The position numbers were made by a program, and so were the translations under genes. Shown here piece after piece: positions 34,722 through 42,707 of a DNA stretch of 64,000 nt (position 1 is its first letter; every line of letters starts with the position of its first letter). The notes beneath the pieces were generated by a model. It was not told the DNA's origin. It ran no database searches and saw nothing but the letters and a program-made list of their open reading frames with translations. This DNA comes from Senimuribacter sp049852125 (lineage in GTDB: Bacteria > Bacillota > Clostridia > Peptostreptococcales > Anaerovoracaceae), in NCBI RefSeq assembly GCF_049852125.1, contig NZ_CP187532.1:2480001-2544000 (forward strand), given 5' to 3'.

Positions 34722-35020
34722 TGACACATTGTGCCCCAAAGTCACGGTAAAGTGTCAGATTTTAAATTCGTGTTTTTGAAGAAATGACATTTTACCTGTC
34801 TTTTTCCACAGAAAGTGTCAGAAATCAATTAATAATATTATGTAATAATATTGAATTTTACGAAGCTATTTACATTTTCTGTAAATCATCGAACTCAAAT
34901 ACAAGTCAAAATACAGAAATCTGACATATTTAGGTTAAAATCGCACTCATTGTGTCAAATTCGCAATAACCAAAAAAAGAAATATGACACTTTACGCTCA
35001 AATTTGCACAGATTGTGTCA
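34722..35020. repeat. Left array of four 36-bp palindromic units
   Basis: Units at 34722-34757, 34785-34820, 34922-34957 and 34985-35020. Each begins TGACA(C/T) and ends GTGTCA with 22 unconserved bases between the 7-mers. Distances between successive 7-mers are 29, 34, 29, 108, 29, 34 and 29 bp. Confidence 0.9.
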
Positions 35021-35152
35021 GAATCGATATGACGCAACAGTTCTGCGGATTTTTGTGCCTTTGCCGTGTACCAGCGTGTTTTTCTATTGTAATTTCTGCT
35101 GCGCCGTGCTATGCTTTTCTTAGAAACTTACGACCTATGGAGGAACCCCGCT

Positions 35153-35845
35153 TTGAACGACCGTCTGAAAGAAACAGGAAGACAGATCCGCACTTACCGG
35201 CTGGCGCTGGGACTTTCCCTGCAGGAATTTGCCGCCAAAATTCACAAGAGCAAAGCCTCTGTTTCCAAATACGAAAACGGTCTGATTTCCATCGATCTTG
35301 CAACCTTTTACGAAATCGCGGGTGTGCTTTGCGTGTCTCCGGCGAAACTGATGGCGGCGCCCACTTTTTCCGAAAACGGCGCTGCGCCGGGAAGTGCGGC
35401 AATCCGGCAGTATCTCTATTCCTACGCTCGCAAAGGCAGCAAAATTACTAAAAGCGTCCTTGACCACTACACAGACGCAGAGGGCAATGTCGATGTGACC
35501 TTTTTTTACGATGTCCCCGACTTTGACCAGCTGGAAAAGTGCCGTGGACTTTACGAAGGTTCCATGTCCAAAGAAGGACCGATTTTAAACTACCAGTTTG
35601 TCAACCGCCGAAACAGCACGGAGCACACCTTCCTCTGCTGCATGGAAAGTCTTGATAACAACGGTCACAGCATGGGACTTCTCTCCAGCATTTCTTACAC
35701 CACGATGACGCCTAACGCAATCAAAGTGGTTCTGTCCGACACACAGCTTGCGGAAACCGAAGAGCTGCGGGCACTGCTCCTCTTCAACAAAGAGGATATC
35801 CAGCGTCTTAAGCGGGATAATATGCTGACCGTGGAGCGGCAGTAG
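35153..35845 (+). CDS. XRE-family regulator with uncharacterised C-terminal domain, copy 2
   Basis: 230 residues, about 93-95% identical by eye to the protein at 9570-10262, with the same Cro/C1 helix-turn-helix and unknown C-terminal domain (LESLDNNGHSMGLLSSISYT is invariant). TTG start at 35153 with GGAGG 9 nt upstream; the leader from about 35090 is shared with copy 1. It is the only gene inside the palindrome-bounded element, so it may bind the 36-bp units or be cargo. Being the sole passenger suggests it matters for the element's maintenance; this is inference. Confidence 0.78.
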   Translation: MNDRLKETGRQIRTYRLALGLSLQEFAAKIHKSKASVSKYENGLISIDLATFYEIAGVLCVSPAKLMAAPTFSENGAAPGSAAIRQYLYSYARKGSKITKSVLDHYTDAEGNVDVTFFYDVPDFDQLEKCRGLYEGSMSKEGPILNYQFVNRRNSTEHTFLCCMESLDNNGHSMGLLSSISYTTMTPNAIKVVLSDTQLAETEELRALLLFNKEDIQRLKRDNMLTVERQ

Positions 35846-35908
35846 AGAAGCTCTATACTTAAGTGCAAACACATAAAAATCTGGTAAATTATCGAACAAC
35901 ATCATTTC

Positions 35909-36208
35909 TGACACAATCAACATAGTTTTGAGCATAATGTGTCATTTTTGATTCTTCGGTTTTTGCAAATTTGACACAACAGGTGCGATTTCAATTCAAA
36001 TGTGTCAGATTCCTGCATTTCGGCTTGGGTTTAAGACTGCATATTTACAGAAAATGTGAATAACCGCCGCTTGGTTTAATGTAATTACATAATATGATTA
36101 ATTGTTTTTTGACACTTTTAACGTGAATAGACAGGCAATGTGTCATTTTTGCAAAAACAAGAAGTTTAAATCTGACACATTACCTTGTTTTTTTTGTGCA
36201 ATGTGTCA
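35909..36208. repeat. Right array of four 36-bp palindromic units
   Basis: Units at 35909-35944, 35972-36007, 36110-36145 and 36173-36208, nearly all with full TGACACA/TGTGTCA ends. 7-mer distances 29, 34, 29, 109, 29, 34 and 29 bp mirror the left array. Confidence 0.9.
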
Positions 36209-36245
36209 AAAGACAGTTTCCGGCGAAAAATTTTTCTACACAAAT

Positions 36246-36278
36246 CATCCCTGCTTCCATTACTAGAAAGCAGGGATG
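36246..36278 (-). terminator. Terminator after kbl
   Basis: Stem CATCCCTGCTT/AAGCAGGGATG with an 11-nt loop, 17 bp past the kbl stop. On the minus strand it is followed by a weak T-rich tract (TTTGTGTAG...). Confidence 0.65.
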
Positions 36279-36294
36279 CATTCACATCTTTTCT

Positions 36295-37491
36295 TTATCT
36301 CCCAATCTCCGCTCTGGTCTTTTTAAACGCTTCCACAATAAAGTCGATATCCTCCTTCGTATGACCGGCGCTGAGCTGGGTTCTGATTCTCGCCTTTCCT
36401 TTCGGTACGACAGGGTAGGAGAACGCCACCACATACACGCCCTGCTCTACCATTTTCTTCGCGTATTCCACCGCCAGCTTTTCATCGTAAAGCATCACCG
36501 GCACACACGGGTGCACGCCTTCAATCACGTCAAAGCCTTCCTCTGTGAGCCTGCCCCGATAATACGCCGTAATTTCTTCTAAATGATCGCGAAGGTCGGT
36601 ACTACCCGCCAGCATCCGCAAGACTTCCAGACTTGCCCCCGCAATAGACGGCGCAAGGGTATTGGAAAACAGATACGGTCTGCTTCTCTGCCGCAGCAGC
36701 TCCACAATTTCTTTCCGCGCGCAGGTATAGCCACCGGAAGCGCCGCCGAGGGCTTTTCCCAGCGTACCGGTCAAAATATCGATTCGCCCCTGCACGCCGC
36801 AGTATTCCGGTGTGCCGCGCCCTGTCTTTCCCACAAATCCCGCGGCATGGCTGTCATCCACCATGACCAGCGCATTGTACTGGTCCGCCAGATCACAGAT
36901 GCCGGAAAGATTGGCAATGATACCGTCCATGGAGAAAACGCCGTCTGTAGCAATCAGCTTGATTCTGGCGCCGGCAGCATCCGCTTCCTGCAAACGCTTC
37001 TCAAGATCTTCCATGTCGTTATTCTTGTACCGGAAGCGCTTTGCTTTGCACAGGCGAATGCCGTCGATAATCGAAGCGTGATTCAGTTCATCGCTGATGA
37101 CCGCATCTGCTTCCGTTAAAATCGTCTCAAAAAGTCCGCCGTTGGCGTCAAAGCAGGATGCATACAAAATCGTGTCCTCCATGCTGAAGAACTCGGCAAG
37201 TTTTGCCTCCAGAGTTTTATGAATGTCCTGGGTACCGCAGATAAAACGCACCGAGGACATGCCGTAGCCTCTTTGATCCAGCGTCTTCTTTGCCGCCTCC
37301 GAAAGCCGCGCGCTGTCAGACAGTCCCAGATAGTTGTTGGCGCACATGTTGATGACGCACCGGCCGTCTGCTAGTGTCACGTGAGGTCCCTGCATAGAGG
37401 TGATTTCAAGCTCGTTCTTGTAAAGGCTTGCCGCCTTGATTTCTTCGATTTCCTTTGTATAATATGCCAGTAAATTTTCTTTTCTTTCCAT
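36295..37491 (-). CDS. kbl: 2-amino-3-ketobutyrate coenzyme A ligase (glycine C-acetyltransferase)
   Basis: Cleaves 2-amino-3-ketobutyrate with CoA to glycine and acetyl-CoA, the second step of threonine breakdown. 398 residues, the standard length, starting at MERKENLLAYY (GGGAG 7 nt upstream). α-oxoamine synthase signatures: CANNYLGLSD near 50, SSVRFICGTQDIHKTLE, SDELNHASIIDGIRL, VDDSHAAGFVGKTGRGTPE near 215, and Schiff-base Lys in TGTLGKALGGASGGY near 250. Overlap-close to tdh (2 bp gap), so one operon. Confidence 0.96.
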   Translation of the reverse strand: MERKENLLAYYTKEIEEIKAASLYKNELEITSMQGPHVTLADGRCVINMCANNYLGLSDSARLSEAAKKTLDQRGYGMSSVRFICGTQDIHKTLEAKLAEFFSMEDTILYASCFDANGGLFETILTEADAVISDELNHASIIDGIRLCKAKRFRYKNNDMEDLEKRLQEADAAGARIKLIATDGVFSMDGIIANLSGICDLADQYNALVMVDDSHAAGFVGKTGRGTPEYCGVQGRIDILTGTLGKALGGASGGYTCARKEIVELLRQRSRPYLFSNTLAPSIAGASLEVLRMLAGSTDLRDHLEEITAYYRGRLTEEGFDVIEGVHPCVPVMLYDEKLAVEYAKKMVEQGVYVVAFSYPVVPKGKARIRTQLSAGHTKEDIDFIVEAFKKTRAEIGR

Positions 37492-37493
37492 GG

Positions 37494-38543
37494 TTATTCT
37501 CCCTTCGTCCAATCTAAAATGACCTTGCCGGCATTGCCGGAAATCATCGCTTCAAACCCTTTTTCGTAGTCCGCCGCATCAAAGCGGTGGGTAATCATGC
37601 CGGAAATATCCAGTCCTGACTGCAGCAGTACCGTCATCTTGTACCAGGTATCCCAGACCTTTCTGCCGTAAATTCCTCTGAGATTGAGGCCATTAAAAAT
37701 AACCGTCTCTAAATCCACCGGTGTATGTTTTCCCTGCAATCCAAGCAGGGCAATCTTTCCACCGTGCTTCATGGATTTTATCATGGTGTCAAGCCCTGCC
37801 GGACTTCCCGACATTTCCATGCCGATATCAAAGCCTTCCCGCATTCCAAGGTTTTCCATGACATCCTGCAGATTTTCAGAAGACAGATTTACCGTTCTGT
37901 CCGCGCCCATTTTTGCCGCCAACTCCAAGCGGTACGGATTAAAGTCGGTCACCACCACATGACGCGCGCCGGAAAATCTGGCAACGGCAGCCGCCATGCA
38001 TCCAATCGGTCCTGCGCCTGCGATGAGAACATCCTCACCCAGCGTATCGTAGGACAGCGCCGTATGCACCGCGTTTCCAAATGGATCGAAAATCGCGTAC
38101 AATTCTTCCGGAATATCCTCGCTGCATTTCCATACATTTTCCTTCGGAATAACCAAATATTCCGCAAAAGCGCCGTTTCGATTGACGCCGACACCTTTGG
38201 CGTCCTTACAGTTTTCCTTGTGCCCTTCCAGACAATTTCTGCAAACGCCGCAGGTAATATGTCCCTCGCCGGAGACGATATCCCCTGCCGCAAAGTCCTT
38301 CACACCGCTGCCTACTTCTACAATCTCTCCAACGTACTCATGCCCTGCAGTAAGACCAAGGGGAATCGTATCCTGCGCCCACTGATTCCACTGATAAATG
38401 TGTACGTCTGTGCCGCAAATCGCAGTCTTATGAATTTTGATTTTTACATCGCCTTCGCCTACTTCCGGCACCGGCACCCGTTTTCTCGTAAGTCCTGGCG
38501 CGGCTTTCTCTTTGACCAGCGCCCACATGGTATCCTGTTTCAT
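37494..38543 (-). CDS. tdh: L-threonine 3-dehydrogenase
   Basis: Oxidises threonine to 2-amino-3-ketobutyrate with NAD+. 349 residues from MKQDTMWALVKEK; AAGGAG lies 9 nt upstream, so the 26-residue upstream extension is not used. Zinc medium-chain dehydrogenase signatures: ICGTDVHIYQWN with the catalytic Cys, GHEYVGEIVEVGSG, structural zinc Cys set in GVCRNCLEGHKENC, and NAD site IAGAGPIGCMAAAVA. The HIYQWNQWAQ stretch is diagnostic for Tdh. Confidence 0.96.
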   Translation of the reverse strand: MKQDTMWALVKEKAAPGLTRKRVPVPEVGEGDVKIKIHKTAICGTDVHIYQWNQWAQDTIPLGLTAGHEYVGEIVEVGSGVKDFAAGDIVSGEGHITCGVCRNCLEGHKENCKDAKGVGVNRNGAFAEYLVIPKENVWKCSEDIPEELYAIFDPFGNAVHTALSYDTLGEDVLIAGAGPIGCMAAAVARFSGARHVVVTDFNPYRLELAAKMGADRTVNLSSENLQDVMENLGMREGFDIGMEMSGSPAGLDTMIKSMKHGGKIALLGLQGKHTPVDLETVIFNGLNLRGIYGRKVWDTWYKMTVLLQSGLDISGMITHRFDAADYEKGFEAMISGNAGKVILDWTKGE

Positions 38544-38704
38544 TTTACATCGCTCCTTATCATTTGATAGGAAAATCATACCACTGTCATACTTTTTAAC
38601 GCAAACACCATGCCGTTTCACTAAAAGAAATTTTCAGTAAATCCATTTCATTTAAAGAAACTTTTTTGCCAATTCACGCGGCTTTCTATCACTTCTTCAC
38701 ATAA

Positions 38705-38736
38705 AAAATCCCCAAATTCAAAGCTTTGGGGATTTT
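38705..38736. terminator. Terminator between pepT and tdh
   Basis: AAAATCCCCAAA paired with TTTGGGGATTTT around an 8-nt loop; the flanking A and T runs make it bidirectional. It ends pepT. No other feature was found in the gap 38544-38763. Confidence 0.85.
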
Positions 38737-38763
38737 CATGAAACTTGCTAAATTGTTATATTC

Positions 38764-39987
38764 TTATTCCTCAAATTCAGCATATTTTCCGATAATGCGG
38801 AGGATCACTTCCGTGCATTTTTCCATATGGTCAATATTGGCTACCTCACTGACGGAATGATGGTTGAATGAACCTGTTCCCAGATTCGGACACGGCACGC
38901 CCTTAAACGACAATTCTGATCCGTCAGTACCGCCGCGGATAGCAGGCACTCGCGGTGTAAATCCGCATTCCGCGATTGCATCTTTGGCAAAATCGATTAG
39001 GTGCATGTGCGGCCGTACCATCTCTGACATATTACGGTAACCGTCTTTCACCTCCGCTGTCACTGTACCTTCGCCATATTTAGCATTGAGCATAGCTGCT
39101 GCCTGCTTCACAAGCTCTTTCTTCTGTTCAAACTTGTCGAAATCATGTTCACGTATAATATACCGCAGTCTGCAGCGCTCACAATCACCCTCTACATGCA
39201 TCAAATGATAGAATCCTTCATAATCCTCCGTATGCTCAGGCCGTTCCCATGGAGGCAGCATAGCGTCAAATTCCATAGCGATTAGCGATGCATTCTTCAT
39301 CTTATCCTTGGCTTCCCCCGGGTGAGTTGTAACACCCTTTACATCAATGACAGCTGACGCGCCGTTAAAATTCTCGTATTCAATATCGCCAAAATCCGCG
39401 CCGTCCACAGTGTAAGCAAATTTCGCACCGAAGGCCTCCACGTCAAAATTATCCTGACTTGTACCGATTTCCTCATCAGGGGTAAACGAAAATACGATCC
39501 TCCCGTGTTTGAAATCCTGATGCTTCGCCAGATACTCCAAGGCCGTCACAATTTCTGCCACGCCTGCTTTATCATCTCCACCCAGCAAAGTTGTTCCGTC
39601 AGTAACGATAATATCACAACCAACAGCATTGCGCATATTAACGTCTGCCGCCGGATCCAACACGACGTCCTGCGCCAACTGAATGACACTGCCGTCATAC
39701 TTTTCAATAATTCTCGGAGTAATTTTCGGTGACGGATGGGCGTCAGCTGTATCAACATGAGCGATAAATCCAATCACTGGCACGTCCTTTTCTATATTAG
39801 ACGGCACACTTCCATAAACATACCCCTTTTCATTCATATATACGTCTTCTATGCCAAAATCCTTTATCTCGTCTACCAGGGCCTGTCCTAAAACCTTCTG
39901 ACCCGGTGTGCTAGGTACAGTCTGACTGCTCTCGTCTGACATAGTTTCAAACATAACATACTTCAAAAATCTCTCAAATGTTTTCAT
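38764..39987 (-). CDS. pepT: Peptidase T (aminotripeptidase)
   Basis: Zinc tripeptidase releasing the N-terminal residue from tripeptides, cytoplasmic. 407 residues, normal for PepT, from MKTFERFLKYV with GGAGG 6 nt upstream. M20 metal site: FIAHVDTADAHPS near 80, LGGDDKAGVAEIV near 140, FTPDEEIGTS near 175 with the full Glu-Glu pair, and GGTDGSELSFKG near 355 plus the final His in GTGSFNHHSVSE. Confidence 0.96.
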   Translation of the reverse strand: MKTFERFLKYVMFETMSDESSQTVPSTPGQKVLGQALVDEIKDFGIEDVYMNEKGYVYGSVPSNIEKDVPVIGFIAHVDTADAHPSPKITPRIIEKYDGSVIQLAQDVVLDPAADVNMRNAVGCDIIVTDGTTLLGGDDKAGVAEIVTALEYLAKHQDFKHGRIVFSFTPDEEIGTSQDNFDVEAFGAKFAYTVDGADFGDIEYENFNGASAVIDVKGVTTHPGEAKDKMKNASLIAMEFDAMLPPWERPEHTEDYEGFYHLMHVEGDCERCRLRYIIREHDFDKFEQKKELVKQAAAMLNAKYGEGTVTAEVKDGYRNMSEMVRPHMHLIDFAKDAIAECGFTPRVPAIRGGTDGSELSFKGVPCPNLGTGSFNHHSVSEVANIDHMEKCTEVILRIIGKYAEFEE

Positions 39988-40050
39988 AGTTTTCCTCCAA
40001 TAACATACTTCTATTTTCATTTTATACGCTATGAAGGCAAATGTCTACAA

Positions 40051-40103
40051 AAAAAGTTCCGCCAGCCGCCCCTCAACGACGTGTTGAGGAGCTTCCGGCG
40101 AAT
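40051..40103 (-). terminator. Terminator of the NSS transporter gene
   Basis: Minus strand CCTCAAC-loop-GTTGAGG nested in an outer GCCGG/CTGGC pairing, followed by seven T residues. Confidence 0.75.
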
Positions 40104-40118
40104 ACCCTTTGATAAAAA

Positions 40119-41543
40119 CTAGAACAATCCCAGACCGAAGAAGCTGTTCATCTGGCCCACCAGGATAAATACCAGGAAGACTGGCACAATCCATTTCAGG
40201 CAGAATCCCACGAACTGCTTCGTCTTATACGCGCTGCCTAAACGGACTTCATCATCGATATAATCGGGCTTTATCCAACCTAATATGATAGCCATGACTA
40301 AGCATCCGCCTGGCATCATGAATCCCTCCGCAAACAGATCAAATGCGTCCAGCCAGGTTGATAAACCAAACGGCTTCGGCATCGGTCCTGCTCCCAAAGC
40401 ATCTATAGATACGATAATTGAGCCGATGGTGGTGATACCGATGATCGCCCAACTGATTTTCGCCCGGCTAGGGGTTTTGCCTTTATCAATCGCTCGATCC
40501 ATAAACGCGGACACAGCGCCTTCCAGCATACCGATAGATGACGTCAACGCCGCGAAAAGAACCAGCAAATAAAACATCGTTCCAAAAATCGGACCGGCGC
40601 TGCCCATGGAATTGAAGACTGTCTGTAGAGTTACAAATAGCATTCCCGGACCTGCTGCCGGTTCCATACCTGCTGCAAAGGTGGCGGGTATCGTTGCCAG
40701 AGATGCTAAGAGCGCTACAGATGTATCCATAATAGGTACTAATACAGCATTTTTCTCCAAATTTTCTTTTTTATCCAGATAGGATCCGTATACAATCATA
40801 CAGGATGAAGCTAATGACAGAGAGAAGAAAATCTGTCCTCCCGCGGAAGCTAATACAGTTATCCAACCGGTACCTTTAAAAACTTCGAAATTCGGCTTAA
40901 AGATAAAGGTTAATCCTTCCGCAGCTCCCGGCAGCGTGCAGCTTCTGATTACAGTAATGATCAGCAGGATAGCCAATCCCGGCATTGCAATTGTACAAAA
41001 CTTTTCAATACCGCCGGATACGCCGCCCATTACAATCAGAACTGTCGCTATGATGTATATAGCAGTGAAGACCAACGCCGGCGCGCCGCTTCCGACAAAT
41101 CCTTCGAAGAAGGCGCCGCTGTCTGCTCCGTTAACGCCCCAGTCTGCGCCGAAAATATCTCCGATGTTTGCTAAAAGGTACTTCAGCACATATCCTCCCA
41201 GCACACAGTAGAAGGTCAGTAAAAAGAACGGGACAATGGTTGCTATCCAACCATTAAAGATATACTTCTTACCCAATCGCTCATAGGAACCTATAGCAGC
41301 CTTGCCTCCCTTTCTTCCAATAGCAAACTCGCCCAACATACACGGATAACCGATAAAGAATGCCATGAGCAGGTACAGAATCAGAAAGGCAAATCCGCCT
41401 CCATTCCCCATCTTATACGGAAATCCCCACAGGTTTCCCAATCCTACAGCTGAACCCACGGCTGCCATTAAAAAGCCGAAATTGCTTTTAAATTGGCCTT
41501 TGCTGGCGCTGCCGCCTACATCCGTGACTTTTTGTGTTTCCAT
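40119..41543 (-). CDS. Sodium:neurotransmitter symporter family transporter
   Basis: 474 residues, about twelve membrane segments. NSS signatures: the Na+/substrate site VGSAVGLGNLWGFPYKMG near 31, GGGFAFLILYLLMAFFIGYP following, and SLSLASSCMIVYGSYL in TM6-7. Imports an amino acid (tryptophan, tyrosine, leucine or alanine type) with Na+. Monocistronic with its own terminator; GGAGGTG before the ATG. Confidence 0.92.
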   Translation of the reverse strand: METQKVTDVGGSASKGQFKSNFGFLMAAVGSAVGLGNLWGFPYKMGNGGGFAFLILYLLMAFFIGYPCMLGEFAIGRKGGKAAIGSYERLGKKYIFNGWIATIVPFFLLTFYCVLGGYVLKYLLANIGDIFGADWGVNGADSGAFFEGFVGSGAPALVFTAIYIIATVLIVMGGVSGGIEKFCTIAMPGLAILLIITVIRSCTLPGAAEGLTFIFKPNFEVFKGTGWITVLASAGGQIFFSLSLASSCMIVYGSYLDKKENLEKNAVLVPIMDTSVALLASLATIPATFAAGMEPAAGPGMLFVTLQTVFNSMGSAGPIFGTMFYLLVLFAALTSSIGMLEGAVSAFMDRAIDKGKTPSRAKISWAIIGITTIGSIIVSIDALGAGPMPKPFGLSTWLDAFDLFAEGFMMPGGCLVMAIILGWIKPDYIDDEVRLGSAYKTKQFVGFCLKWIVPVFLVFILVGQMNSFFGLGLF

Positions 41544-41793
41544 AATGTCACCTCCTGAAAATATCTATGGAACTTAAAAATTGCATGACTTTAACCGGTT
41601 TGAATTGCAAACTCTACCTGTCAAGATACCGTATATTGATATGCGCCGCACCTCAAAGAAGTGACATGACGGGCTGAAATAAGACTAACGACTTAGACTG
41701 ACCTTCTTACTTCATGCGTTCCATTGACTTTTACAAGTCTGTGGAGTAAACTAAAAAGAAAGCTCACAAATCTTTTCCCAGGAGGTATATCTC
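41544..41793. other. Divergent intergenic region
   Basis: 250 bp between the NSS transporter (minus) and the racemase (plus). It contains ACTTTAACCGGTTTGAA, an imperfect dyad centred on ACCGGT (41588-41604), but no promoter hexamers that I trust. Confidence 0.3.
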
Positions 41794-42474
41794 ATGAAAA
41801 CAATTGGTATGATCGGAGGCCTGTCCTGGCACTCCTCACTGCAAATGTACGAATATATCAACAACTACATCGCGAATAAGCTGGGGGAATACAACTGTGC
41901 TAAAATGGTTCTTGCCAATGTAAATCTGCAGGAAGTCTTTATCACACGCAAGAATGAGCAGGAACTGGTTCTGCTGGAGGGCGCCCGGCAAATCGAAGCG
42001 GCAGGCTGTGATTTCTATATCATCTGCTCCAATACAATGCACAAACACGCGCCATTTCTGCAGGCACACATAAAAACGCCTCTGCTGCACATCGCTGACG
42101 CTACTGCTGATGCAATTCTCACAAAGGGTATCCGCCGCATCGGCCTTATGGGTACTCGTATTACCATGGAACAAGACTTTTATCGCGGCAGACTGGAACA
42201 GAGAGGGTTAGAGGTTATCATTCCCAATGAGGACGATCGGACCTTTATCGACAAGGTATTATACGAAGAAACAGGCTTTGGTATCGTCAAGGAGGCGTCC
42301 TCCGCAGAATTCTACCGTATTGCCGAAAGGCTGACTTCACAGGGGGCAGAAGGCATCATTCTCGGCTGCACCGAAATCGGTCTTCTGATGCAGCAGGAAA
42401 ACACGGATATCCCCCTCTTTGATACGACTATCATCCATGGTGAAACCGCCGCGCGGATAGCAATAGAGGACTGA
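41794..42474 (+). CDS. Aspartate/glutamate racemase family protein
   Basis: 226 residues of the two-Cys, cofactor-independent racemase fold. MKTIGMIGGLSWHSSLQMYE start is typical of the YgeA/aspartate racemase group; catalytic Cys in DFYIICSNTMHKHA near 80 and second Cys in EGIILGCTEIGLLM near 190. Strong ribosome site (AGGAGG). Converts L- and D-aspartate or a related amino acid; divergent from the NSS transporter. Confidence 0.88.
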   Translation: MKTIGMIGGLSWHSSLQMYEYINNYIANKLGEYNCAKMVLANVNLQEVFITRKNEQELVLLEGARQIEAAGCDFYIICSNTMHKHAPFLQAHIKTPLLHIADATADAILTKGIRRIGLMGTRITMEQDFYRGRLEQRGLEVIIPNEDDRTFIDKVLYEETGFGIVKEASSAEFYRIAERLTSQGAEGIILGCTEIGLLMQQENTDIPLFDTTIIHGETAARIAIED

Positions 42475-42525
42475 TGTGATCCTGTGAATCTGAATTAAAA
42501 AGTGGTTAAATACATAGAAATAACA

Positions 42526-42564
42526 AAAAACCAAGGAATATACAATCTGTAATCCTTGGTTTTT
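42526..42564. terminator. Terminator between the racemase gene and tRNA-Val
   Basis: AAAAACCAAGGA/TCCTTGGTTTTT with a 15-nt loop; the T-run follows on the plus strand and the A-run makes it usable for the minus-strand tRNA as well. Confidence 0.8.
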
Positions 42565-42572
42565 CAACATCT

Positions 42573-42648
42573 TGGTGATTTGTGGCAGGCTCGAACTGCC
42601 GACCTCTTGGTTGTCACCCAAGTGCTCTCCCAGCTGAGCTAACAAATC
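42573..42648 (-). tRNA. tRNA-Val (anticodon GAC)
   Basis: 76 nt including an encoded CCA end. Acceptor GATTTGT/ACAAATC, D-arm GCTCAGCTGGGAGAGC, anticodon arm CTTGG-GTGACAA-CCAAG giving anticodon GAC, T-arm GGCAGTTCGAGCCTGCC. All stems pair. No sign of an integrated element at its 3' end. Confidence 0.95.
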
Positions 42649-42707
42649 ACATCCTACGCACTTATATAGTATAGCACACGTTTAATACCTTTGGCAATAC
42701 TAATCTT

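Larger units (their letters stand above)
34722..36208. mobile_element. Palindrome-bounded element carrying one XRE regulator, no transposase
   Basis: 1,487 bp with imperfect inverted repeats of about 140 bp at its ends (both outer ends read inward as TGACACATTG...GTGTCAGATTT, later CCTGTCT and CAATTAAT-ATATTATGTAAT). Each end holds four 36-bp units TGACACA-N22-TGTGTCA at identical spacings. Inside there is only the regulator at 35153-35845. The left end cuts an IS256 copy; the right end lies 86 bp before kbl. No target duplication is visible. Interpreted as a non-autonomous mobile element; the mobilising enzyme is not in the window. Confidence 0.7.

Noticed and set aside
34722..36208. TGACACA/TGTGTCA repeats read as a CRISPR array
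   Set aside because: Only the 7-bp ends are conserved, they alternate in orientation, interior sequence varies, spacing is 29/34/108 bp, and no cas genes are present.
42573..42648. tRNA-Val as an attachment site for an integrated element
   Set aside because: No integrase, direct repeat of the tRNA 3' end or foreign genes next to it.
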